This document shows positions 44,763 to 55,542 of a DNA stretch of 64,000 nucleotides, one piece after another. The first letter of the stretch is position 1. Each line of letters begins with the position of its first letter. The notes beneath the pieces are model-generated. The model saw nothing but the letters and a program-made list of their open reading frames with translations. It searched no databases and was not told the DNA's origin. The position numbers and the translations under genes are program-made. The stretch is from Capitulum mitella. Taxonomy: Eukaryota; Arthropoda; Thecostraca; Pollicipedomorpha; Pollicipedidae. The DNA lies in the NCBI GenBank assembly GCA_030062745.1, contig CP099846.1:30523350-30587349 (forward strand). The letters are read 5' to 3'.

Positions 44763-47092
44763 ATGAGGCACAGCAAGGTGAGACGACGGGGAAATGGGTC
44801 ACTGGCGAACACGTCGGCACCGTCTCGGGCTCCAGTGACTGCGAATGGTGATGACGTCACTGTCTATTTTTTATGTTCATACAAGGGATAACCGCGGCAG
44901 ACCAAATCTGTGGACCAGAAAAATGTAGTCTTCATAGAGAACTAGAATTCAAGCTGTTAAAAAAATAGATTTCAGGAGACAGTAGACAATAAGTGAAGCA
45001 TTGTGACTTGGCTAGGTGTGACAGATATACTTCTATCCCCCAAAAATATCATATCCTATTGGTAACATTCCACAACTGATACGCTTGATGCTGGTACCTC
45101 GAGCTGACCAACCTCAAAACGTGGCAATTCTTCCTCCAGATTTCCAATCTTTCTCAAGACCTGACAAGACAAGACAAACTGTATTGTTCTATCGCGTCTT
45201 GCCCCTCAGATCTTTCTGCCACTGCTGATGGCGGTGGCTTGCCTCGTCGACAACAGTCTCAGTAGCAGCGGCGGATGACAAGGTTTCTCGGGGTACGGAG
45301 TCTCCTCTAGCGGAGGAAGAGGAAGAGGAGCAGGTGGCAATTTTGGACACGGAGCATCCTCCGGTGGCGGAAGCGGAGAAGGAGCAGGCTCCGGATACGG
45401 AGGCGCGTCCGCCGGTGCAGGAGGTGGAGCATCCGCCGAATACGGCGGTTCTCCTACTGGTGGAAGCGGCGGAGGGTCCAGCTCGGGATACGGAGCTCCT
45501 GCCATTGGTGGAAGCAGCGGAGAGTTCAGTTTTGGATACGGAGCTGCTTCCAATGTTGAAACTGGCGGAGGAAACTCGGGGTCATAATCGAGCACACCTC
45601 AGCCCAGTGGAGGATACCATGTACCAAGCAGCTCCACCTCCGGAGCATCTAGCAGCGGAGGGTCCACTGGTGGATCCGGTGCGTCCTCCCAGAATTCGGT
45701 GGCAGGCTATAGTGGCCCATCTCAAACTTCTTCCGTTGCATACAGTGCCTTGTCACAGGGATCTACCGGTGGATTCGATGCATCATCCCAGGTATTCTCT
45801 GGAAGTCACGTTGCTTCCTCACAGGGATCGTCTGGGAGATGCAGTGCCTCTTCGGAGGGATCTTCTGGTGCATACAGTTTTTTGTCCCAGGAATCCTCTG
45901 AAGGACACAGAACTCCTTCCCAGCAATCCTCTGGCGGAATCAGCGCATCGTCCCATGGATTGTCTAGTGGATACGACACTCTTTCCCAGGGATTATCTGA
46001 AGGATACAGTGCTCTTTCTCAGGGATTACGTGGACACAGCTCCTTGGCCCATGAATTTTCTGATGGATACATTGTTCCTTCTCAGGGACCCTCTGATGGA
46101 TACAGCGCCTCCTCAGTGGGATCTTCAGGTGGAGAGGGCTGCTCATCCCAGGAATCTTCAGGTGGACATGGTGTTTCTTCTCGGGGATCATCTAGTGGAT
46201 ATAGTGCATCTTCGCAGGAATATTCTGATGGGCATAACTCCTCAACTCAAGGATCCTTTGGTGGATACAGCACCTCTTCACAAGGATCCTCTGGGGGATA
46301 TAGCGTTCCTACACAGGGATCCTCTGGTGGAAACAGCGCATCGTCTCAAGGAGCGTTTGGTGGATACAGTGCTCTTTCACAGGAACCCTCTGAAAGATAC
46401 AATACTCCCTCTCAGGAATACCCAAGTGGATACAGCACCCCTTTACGGGGATCATTTGGTGGGTACAGTGCTTACTCTCAGGAATCCTCTAGTGGACACA
46501 GTTCCTCATCCCAAGGAGCACCTATTCCCAAAGATCCTCTGGTGGATACAGTATCCGTCGTCAGGGATTACCTGGTGGATACAGTGCATCATCACAGGAG
46601 TCTTCTGGTGGGTATAGCTCCTTAACCCAAGGATCGTATGGTGGATACAGCGCCCCTTCACAGGGATCGTGTAAAGGACACGGCGCCCCAACACAAGGGT
46701 CATCTGGCAAAAACAGTGTATCGTCTCAGGAAATGTCTGGTGCATACAGTGCTCTGTCCCAGGCAGCCTTTAATGGATACAGTTCCTCAGTTAAGGGATC
46801 TTCTGATGGATACAGCGCTCCTTCACATGCATCCTCTGGTGGATAAAGCGCCCCTCCGCAGAGATCCCCTGGTAGATATAGCAGTGCTCCTTCGCAGGGA
46901 TCCTCGGGTGGGTACAGCCCCCCCTCACAGGGATCCTCCGGTGGATACGGCGCCTCTTCGCAAGGATCCTCTACATCTAGCACTCAGGTGCTCGGCTCGG
47001 CGACCTACCACGTTCAACAGAAATCCCAGGATGGTCACAAGGTGCCCCTGCTGAGTTTTCAGGTAGCTGTGGTGCCTCATCTCCGCAAGTAG
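44763..47092 (+). pseudogene. Copy F: silk-like repeat protein, multiple stops
   Basis: Exon 1 is 44763-44777 (MRHSK, donor GTGAGA). The intron is 44778-45209. Exon 2 is 45210-47092. The signal segment IFLPLLMAVACLVDNS is diverged but still hydrophobic. In-frame stops occur at 45276-45278 (TGA, soon after the signal peptide) and 45585-45587 (TAA). A frameshift follows at about 46,521-46,532. In the corrected frame another TAA (46844-46846) replaces a Tyr codon in GGY. The tail is intact (HKVPLLSFQVAVVPHLRK). Between the lesions the Gly/Tyr region and more than 40 repeat units are clear. This was the longest repeat array of the cluster and it is clearly dead. Confidence 0.9.
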
Positions 47093-47670
47093 TACTTCAC
47101 AATGTGCTGGAAATCATGCGTCAGACTTCTGCTAGAACGATGTTAACGAAGATGCATCCACGAAGCACTAGAAGTTTTTTTGGTACAAGTTTCCCTATCG
47201 TCGTTATTGAAATTACATGTCTGTTTACGGCAGTTCGCTTTTTTCGCTTTTTTGATTTTGCTTTCTGCTTTTCTTCTTGATATTTCCACCTGTAAATCCT
47301 TGCAGTGAAACTGGTTTTTGAAATTTCACAAATTGGCAGAGCTAATCAGTGTCAGCTGTGCGAAGTTATTTCAAGTTTTTGTCTACTCGACCTTAGTTGC
47401 CAGTGTCGTTCGAAAAGAAATGATAATTAGCAGCATGTTTTCAATTCTGATCGATGTTATGAAGGTGTTATTTGGTGTCTGCACCTTGTGCGCAAGGTTG
47501 TAACGTTATTTGTCTATGTGAAGCAGTTTTGTGCAGTGATGAAACGTCTGTGCTTTACGTAGCTGTTGAGGTATGAAACTGTTGTATTTATGGGCTTATA
47601 CCTTGTTTTCCTGTGTTTCATGGTGTGATTATGTACGTGCTTCAAAGGTTTGGAAATTGTATCCATTGCA

Positions 47671-47676
47671 AATAAA
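47671..47676 (+). terminator. Possible polyadenylation signal of copy F
   Basis: AATAAA about 580 bp after the final stop of copy F. The matching positions in other copies lack the hexamer. Confidence 0.3.
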
Positions 47677-50600
47677 TATGTCTACATGTCTCTTATTTCA
47701 GTTCTGTGTGGAAAGCTAACACATACGCCTGTATTGGTCATCAAAGGTGAATGTAAATTCGAGGAATGGACGATCGCTGGCAAAGCCTATAGTTTTAAAA
47801 CTACAAGTAAATGCTGACGATGGTGAGAAGAAGCTCTACTGATGCACAATCGTCGTTCTTTTTATGTTTATAATCTTGAAGAACTAATTGCATCTCATTT
47901 CCCAGTTCTACTGCTGCCTCTTTGCTAATGCCCTTCCATTTACTTCCTCCAAATATTGATCACATGGTCCACACCTGTTCCAGTCCATCGTCATGAGGAC
48001 AACTCGTGAACCTTACAGAATGCTCTTAGGTGTTGCGTGAACCATTGCGACATATGGCATTGTCACGCATCCTTCTGTGGGTCGTCAAAATGTCCTCTTC
48101 ACTAGTTTTTTAACCCAATGAGGGATGATACAAGCACCAGCCCACTGCTCGTTCCTTTTTGCCTACAAACGCTCGGTCACTGCAAATGCCTGTTTTAGTT
48201 CGCCTACCAGGTAATGTCTAAATGTCTATGTTACGGCCACGCAAGCCAATCGTTCCTAAGCTAATGGGAATTCCTGCGTAGTAATGAGTGCCAGGTGCAT
48301 GCATACGTACTCATCAAGATGCAATCGCACCCATCTGATGTGTTTTTTTTTCAGACCTGAGCCATTTCTGAGCTGCACTGACAAAAATCGTTTACCTGTT
48401 TCCTTTTACAAAAGATCAGATTTACGCATAAAACGCATGACATAGTATCCCAATAGCAGCACTTCTTTCAAATATCACGTGGCATTTCAAGCGTCAAACA
48501 TGCCGTGACTTTTGTAAAACATTGGGGTGTGTGTTTATGACCCTTTCCCCTGCAGACGTCTGAACTGAATCATGCAGTCATGACTAAATAAATTCAAAAC
48601 TGGTCTTTATACACCCCGGGCCTTGGGTACGATTATAAAAACAGACAATCTTTTTTATGCCGGGAAAAACTTGGGTTAACATACAGCTAGGTGTGTAAAC
48701 CCAAGTTTCTCTCACCATAATGAACGTCATCTGTTCTCATAATTATGACGTCGCGCAACTACAATGCATCTCAAGAAGCAAAGGAAGAAGCAATTGTTCA
48801 TTTCGCATTACATAAGCCTCATTAGTCGAGTTTTCCCACAGCCAAATCAGTGTCACAACCTTATTTGATCAAGCAATGATAAACAGCATTTGCAAATTCT
48901 TTGGATATTTCTCCCTTAACCAGATTACTGCAACATCGAAATAGGCTGTATGTGATTAACCTGGTCCAGTATACGGCTCAGGATTCTATTCAAAGCTACG
49001 CTTCACAAATGTATTTTATGCGAGGGAACTGAGAGGTACACAGGTATCGCGATGTACCGACGGGACGATGAAACAACATTCATTTGGCAGTTCACAAATA
49101 ATTCACGAAATGTTCATTTGGTCGTCCAAGCCGACATGAGACTACCCGTCGTTCACGTAATATGTGTTCGCCATGTTCTGAAGCTAAGCTATGTTTTGAA
49201 CCAGCAGCTCCGAGTGCCGCCTGAATCATCTCGCCGACTGAAGTTCAACAGTAACTCAGAGCATGGCGAAAGACGGCAGCAACTCGCGACGTTCAAAACG
49301 CCATCCGCTGTGATCGTCCGTTGTATCGTTCCATCTTCAGTAAGTTTCCTGCATTTTCGCATGAATGACGTTATCAGATTTGGATGAGGCAATAATTTCC
49401 CTCGACAGTCGCAAAAAATACATACTAGCCGGATTTTTCATACATAAACCCCTTGCGTGAGGCCACCACCGTGTATGGATGGACGTAAGGTGGTTTCAAC
49501 AAGCGAACGTGAGGCAGACACAGGGTTTGAATCCGAAGAGAGGCGCTGGTACCTGCCACGGACTTGCAAAAGCTGGCCAGGTGCGTAGAAGCTCTTCATG
49601 CATTTGAAGGTATGGCAAGCCCTTCACAGCCATCTGATTCGGCGCCTGGCACAAGATTGCACAGAACAGATTGATAAGTTCCAGCTCAAGAATTTTGAAA
49701 TGGATGCTTTTCCTGAACCCCCATATTCACCCATGTTACCTGGGCAGTGGCATCAGTATATATATCAAGGGAACGTTTCTTCCGACGTATAAGAACTTTT
49801 CGATCAATGTTGCCGAATGTATAACATAGAGGTGAGTCCAGCCATGTACATGCAATCTTCGTCCCTTGGCCAAATACGTGCCCAGGTTGTCTCTGGAAAG
49901 GGTCGTGATGTTCGTTCCTCATTCGGCAGATCGCATGTCATGCAACCTTGAAACTAGTTCAAATTTAGCAGTACAGGACGGATGAAAGGCAGATGATTTA
50001 GCTCGCTATAACACATGTTGTTTAGTTCATACATGGCTCCTTCAGAAATGTCCAAATGTTCACGGCGCAATTTCTTACTAAGGTCTAGACGTATTTACAT
50101 ACATATCCAGGAATCATTGCGCTCATCCACGTGGCTTATCAGATCAATGGGTTCGATTTGTTCTGTGATTGTGGAGCAAAGAGATCGAATGTGCTGGTTG
50201 TTTCTGTCCTGTAAATCTTAAGTATTTCCGTCGGTTAACGTAACCATTGCATGCTGAAATATAAGACGTAAAGGTCAATGAATCTAGCGTCCTCCCCATC
50301 AACACTCGGTGAATCTGTGTACGGCCAAAACCATTGCTACAGTTTTTTAAGTTACGGAGGGGAGAGATATAAATTTATCGGACAGAATGAGCATTAAATG
50401 GTATGATATTTATAAGCAACAAAACTGCGATAATCACTCGAGACGTCGATACTGAATACCTGATACAGAGCTTTAATGGATGGCAATAAAAGGTCCTTCA
50501 TGTCATTTTATGGCCTCAGTTTGTGGTGTGTAGATTACCCACGCCTTGTACCGGGTGTTTTCTTATGTGTTTGGTGCCCAACCTGGGCTTTTCTTGTTAG

Positions 50601-51540
50601 TTGCATGCAGTCGCACAGTTGCATGCACACCCTACGTACACGGCAGAGGTTTCATTTTTCGGCACTCTTGCGGGACAGTCTTGACCAAACGCTTGTTGGC
50701 AGGCTCCCCAGGTGGCACTTGTTTACACACAAGGGCTATCCCGATTCTTCGGGCCGGCGAATCAGAGGACTGCTCCGGTGACAGGAGATGAGGCCGTGCC
50801 CTCGGGAAATGCCGACGGACGGAAGGATCTGTTTTAAGGCGGACCATGCCCGTGCACCCACTACCACGGGCGTTGGACGGTACAGCGTTTACCCCTTGAC
50901 AAGACGAACACTTCCCAGTTGCTGTCATCTCCTGAGTAGGAGTAGGTAAAGATAAGGCCTGCCACGTGTCATGTGTGCTCCAAAGACCTTCCACTAACCG
51001 GTTAAGCGCATTTACCTTCCGCGCCACCGGGGTGGTCCTCGTGCTGGTAAGCACCCATGGATACAGTCTTTTGAGTAGTGCGTAAAGGACGTTTAGGTGT
51101 TGACCATCGTTTTGTCATTGTTGACGTTATTGACTGGTTAGAGGGTTCGTTTGAACTAATAAAACAAACGTTTAGTCGGGCCCAGTTGAGGTTACTGTGA
51201 AGACGATTTCTGAGTGGAAGAAACAAAAGTCCAGTTATGTATGGTTTGGTTCTCTTACTAGTTACAACAACATTTACAGCGTCGTCTCGGCATTTTTTGT
51301 TCCGAAAATGCACACATTATTCATAAATTTATCCTTTAGTGAGGTCCTTCCGATCAAGAGCATCCACAAAAGAATCATTACGTTACGTGTCTATTTACTA
51401 ATGGCGTCATTCCAACAAGGCGCCCAGACCCATCATTAGTTCCCTCAGGCCCGGTTATATTTGCGATCTCATGAGAATGGCGAGAGCTGCCAGTGTGGTG
51501 AAACGTTTCAGCCGACGGTGATGTAGCCAGAACTGTAACG
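47677..51540. other. Gene-free stretch
   Basis: No gene, RNA or bounded mobile element recognised. Open frames of up to about 140 codons (for example 50,632-51,054 on the minus strand) have no recognisable domain. Confidence 0.5.
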
Positions 51541-51720
51541 AACGGCCACTTCGTCATCGTCCCGCGGCTCACGACTGGCCCCTGCGCAACGCCGATGCTG
51601 CTCGCCGCTGGCCCACTGCCGTCGCAGTCGGAGCGGTCATGCGGTCTTGCGCCGGGGTATATAGCTGGCCAGCTCTCGGTGGGCTGCAGACACAGCACGT
51701 TTAGCTCCGCTGCCGCCAAC
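51541..51720 (+). promoter_or_regulatory. Core promoter of copy G
   Basis: Diverged version of the family promoter. GTCATGCGGTC and TATATAG (51658-51664) are retained, and the TATA-to-ATG distance is again 63 bp although most surrounding bases differ. Confidence 0.75.
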
Positions 51721-53077
51721 ATGGGACGCAGCAAGGTGAGGTGGTCCCAGAGTAACTAACCGTTCTGCTGTTCACCGGAAGCAGGCGATTTTAGTCAGCT
51801 CGCAATGCCGAGCTCTGAAGGCGCCTTCTGGCATATGGCGGCACACGGTTACAGAAAATTAACAGTGGACGAAATTGCGCCATTATTTCTACAGGCTTCC
51901 GTAAATGACCCGCTGGACGTAATTATCACCTCCCCGGGACTTGCGAAAGTTGACATTTCCTACATCATGTAAGAATGTATGTCGTATATCGAAAATGTTT
52001 CCATCGGGATTTTTTTTTAAGAAAAGGGCTTTGTTTGGGATCGCCTGTTGACAACCATCAGCTAAGCCCTGTGCGTCCTTATACTAACCACCTCATTTGC
52101 CATCATGAAGCCATCGTGGCAAAAAGTTATCAAAGCTGTGTTTTCAGACCTTCCTGCTACTGCTGCTGGCAGCGGGCAATTTCGCCGGAAGTAGCGCTGG
52201 GCAAGGGTCAGAGGCACCTTTCTCTGGAAACAACCTCACGGCCAACGGCAGAGGCGAGGGAGAACCCAACTCAAAATACAAAGTCGCTTTCGCTATCGGA
52301 GGTGAAGAAGGTGTTGACCTCATCAGCGGTGGCTCCGCTTCTCGAAGTGAAGGCGGATTCAGTGGTGGCGGACCCTCAGCTGGCAGCGTGGCAGGGGGAC
52401 GTGCCACATCCTACGACGGAAATCCTTCTGTTCCGGTGCCGGAGTACCAGACCCAGGCGAGCTCGCTTCAGACTGGCGGGGAGCATCCCGCTCCTGGCGC
52501 CGCCTTCCTCGAAACACCCGGCAGCGGAACACCAGCTCATGAACATAGCCCCTCTTTTCAGGGGGCGTATGGCGGCTACGGTGCGGCTACCCAAACTTCC
52601 TTTGCCTGGTTTAGTGCCCCTTCAGAGGAAGACTCCGCCTCCGTCGGAGGTGGAGCATTGCAGGAGGCTTCTGGCACAGCCGACAATCAGTTCCAAGGAC
52701 CCAACGCCTACAGCACTCTGTCACAGGGCTCCCCTGGAGGGCGCGGTCTTACGCCTCTAAGGCCTTTTGAGGGATATAGCCCCTCTCCTCAATCTCGAGA
52801 TGTGTACAGCGCTTCATCGCTGGGGTCCTTTGAAGGAGGCGGCGCTCCGGCTCAGGATAACTCAGGAGAATACGGCGGTACGTTCCAGGAAACATCTGAC
52901 CGACTTCCATTTCCGTCTCAGAAGTCCTCTGAAGAGTACGGTTCGCCACCGCAAGGATCCTCCTCCAGGGGTCCACTGCCCCTGCTCTCCTACCATGTAC
53001 ACCAGAAGCCCCAAAATATTCCGCCGATTCCGCTCCTGAGCTTCCACGTGTCAGTGGTGCCGCATGTCCGCAGGTAG
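51721..53077 (+). CDS. Copy G: divergent intact member of silk-like family (314 aa)
   Basis: Exon 1 is 51721-51735 (MGRSK, donor GTGAGG). The intron is 51736-52147. Exon 2 is 52148-53077 (TAG). The signal peptide is MGRSKTFLLLLLAAGNFA, with cleavage near residue 18-22. The body is Gly/Ser/Pro-rich with degenerate repeats of the family type (SQGSPGGRG, SFEGGGAPAQD, KSSEEYGSPPQ). It is more acidic, and the regular 11-residue array is almost erased. The tail IPLLSFHVSVVPHVRR matches the family tail, and an upstream PLPLLSYHVHQK looks like a second, partial copy of it. Family membership rests on identical gene structure, promoter spacing and tail. The open frame despite divergence implies selection. 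ATTAAA lies at 53335-53340. Function unknown; secreted structural protein inferred. Confidence 0.88.
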
Positions 53078-53334
53078 TTTTGCGTGTCTGGCTTTCAGCA
53101 AGACTACCAATTACTACCAAATAGGATACCACCATATGAAACGTGCGGGATCGTTCGTGGGACGTCCAAATGCCGTAAATCACCTTTCTTGTGCACGTGA
53201 ATTCCTTTAAGATTCAGTTTGCCTTTCAAAATGGAGGTGATGTCCGAGCGACGTTAAGATAATGGAAAAGTAGTGATAATATTTCACTTACTCGGCAATA
53301 ATCCTCTCTGGTAAATACCTCTTATACTATATGA

Positions 53335-53340
53335 ATTAAA
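53335..53340 (+). terminator. Possible polyadenylation signal of copy G
   Basis: ATTAAA, the common variant signal, about 258 bp after the stop codon of copy G. Confidence 0.35.
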
Positions 53341-55049
53341 ATGCTATTATGCTGGAATCCTGTGACGTCTTTTGGTTTCACTTATAACTGTAAGTTCGTG
53401 GCCAATGTCTTTATAACCGTTCTAAGGAACGGGCAGTGTACTGTGATACAACGTATATCATGTAATAATGCGTTATGATAACATTTCTGCGATGCTTTGC
53501 CGTTAGCCGTTGTTAATTTGTTTGTGTTAAGCAACTACTTTGACAGTATGTTCTTATGTCTTGTGGTTATGTATACATGATGTCTGAAGATTCGTTGGCT
53601 CTTGGTTGTTGCCAGTGGCTGCCAATGATTAACGAAGGTGTTCCGGTAGTCTATTAGCTTGGACCATGTTTGAACCGTCTTTGATCCGGTACGTTTTATG
53701 CGGCCATTGCACGTGCATTCATCTAAACGGAACAACCAGGCGGGGGATATTGCAACGACTTTCGTATTGCTAGGATCCGACCGAAACACTTCTGTCAAAA
53801 TATGGGTCTGTGACACGTTCTAACGGTTCATGAGTAGCAGACAGCTCTATTAGCCAGTCGCCCTCTGTGCCTCGCGATAAGGATGAACCGCAGAAACGAC
53901 TCGAATCCATCTAGCCAGGACGAGGAGGCAAGAGCTCTACCATGGATAGCCTAGCGCTTCATGCGTGGATGCTCCATGGTTCTGCTTACTAACCTACCGG
54001 TCATGGATCACGGATCAGGATGTGACGTATTGCTCTACCAACCCTCCGAAGCATGAGAACAGGTTTTCACCATTCCAGTCGACCGTACCGTGTGCAGCAT
54101 ACTCCGTGTAACAACCCGGTATGTGCTTTATTGCGTCAAGCGCCCTTCGCTCCCCGCCTGTTCCCGTGCCGGGCAAGGCAATGACGGCGGCCACACAGTG
54201 GGCCAAATCACTGTCACGCGTATGACGTGCCGTCACAGCCGACCGCTCGCTCTGCAGCGGCGCCGCAGTGGTCACGAGACAGATCTTCTCCCGGGCTGCC
54301 ACGTCACAGGCCAAACGTCACCGCACTGTCGACGGTTGCGGGAGCCGCGTGCCGTCAGGCTCTTGTCGATGCTGCGGTCGCCCTGTAGCGGGAACGTTAC
54401 GTGACGGTGTGACGCGGTAATGCAGCGAATGTAAAGCTTATCATTAGTGAAAGGTGGCATTTGAAGACAGAAAGTTGTCGACCTTCGGTAATTCATGCTG
54501 TTTACAAGATGCTTCGTTCTATATGCCGCAAACACGTGCCAGCCGGATCCAGGGTGTTATTGGCAGTCGTTTCAGGTCAGCTTTGCTCAGTTTGATATCG
54601 GGAAAAACGGCAGCACGTCACCTTAGTAAAGGGTTTGCTTGCAATTGAGAATAGCATACACAACTTTTGTCCCGAAAAGCGTCTGCATTTCCCTCCTTCT
54701 CATCAGCACGGTAACTCCAAACTTCTTTTGCGGGGCCCTAAGTTACGACGGACAGCCTACGGACACACCAAATCAATCAAACCGCCGTACCACATCCGGC
54801 AGGCTATCTGCCAACTCACCTTGAATTATTGATTCCCATCTCCAAAATCAGGGCTGTCAAGCGCCACGACTTAAACATCCCTGATTTTTACGACGATTTT
54901 TGAGGATTTGTTTGGCCAACACCAAATTTTCAAGCAAAGCATTGGTTTTAGCAGCATAAGAGCGCGTGGCAAAATGCCAGTGAATGTTCGTCTGTACGCT
55001 GTTTAATTTCCTTCCTGCTCCAACCAATCTGACGTCCACCAGCAGTGCT
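53341..55049. other. Gene-free stretch
   Basis: No gene recognised between copy G and the LHFPL upstream region. Short open frames only. Confidence 0.5.
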
Positions 55050-55290
55050 CAATCTGTCGTTCTCCCAGTACTGCCCGCTCTGACGTCCTCCTAATACTGC
55101 CCACTCTGTCGTTCTCCCAGGACTGCCCGCTCTGGCGTCTTCCCAGTACTGCCCGCTCTGACGTCCTCCCAACACTGCCCGCTCTGACGTCTGTACATCC
55201 CAGTACTGCCGGCTCTAGCATCCTCCTAGTACTACCCTCTCTGACGTTCTCCCAGCACTATCCGTTCTGACGTCCTCCCATCACTGCCCG
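55050..55290. repeat. 26-bp minisatellite with TGACGTC, upstream of LHFPL gene
   Basis: About nine imperfect copies of CTCTGACGTCCTCCCAGTAC followed by TGCCCG. Many units keep TGACGTC, seven of the eight bases of a CRE. The array ends about 250 bp before the LHFPL start codon. Confidence 0.85.
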
Positions 55291-55542
55291 CCGCCGGGGA
55301 GCGGGGCTCAGTCGCATCGCGGTCACCGGTGCCGGATTAACGGGGCACGCCGCCGCCGGCCGTGTCGGACTAGCGAGTGACGACTGAGCGCCGGCGGCGC
55401 GGATTCACCTGGCTGTAACGGTGAGGCCGGCGCGGCGCGCGGTGAGGCGGCGCTCCGCGCCTGTTTGTCCCGGCCGCGAGCGGCGCCGCGCGTGCTCCGT
55501 GCTCCCGCCGTGCTCCCGGCCGCTGTGCTCCCGCCGCCAGCC
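55291..55542 (+). promoter_or_regulatory. CpG-rich promoter/5' UTR of LHFPL-family gene
   Basis: Abrupt rise in GC and CpG content without a TATA box, leading into the first coding exon. The transcription start is not visible from sequence alone. Confidence 0.5.

Noticed and set aside
4563..53077. CRISPR-like interpretation of the 33-bp repeats
   Set aside because: The units are contiguous and coding, with no unique spacers, in a eukaryotic context.
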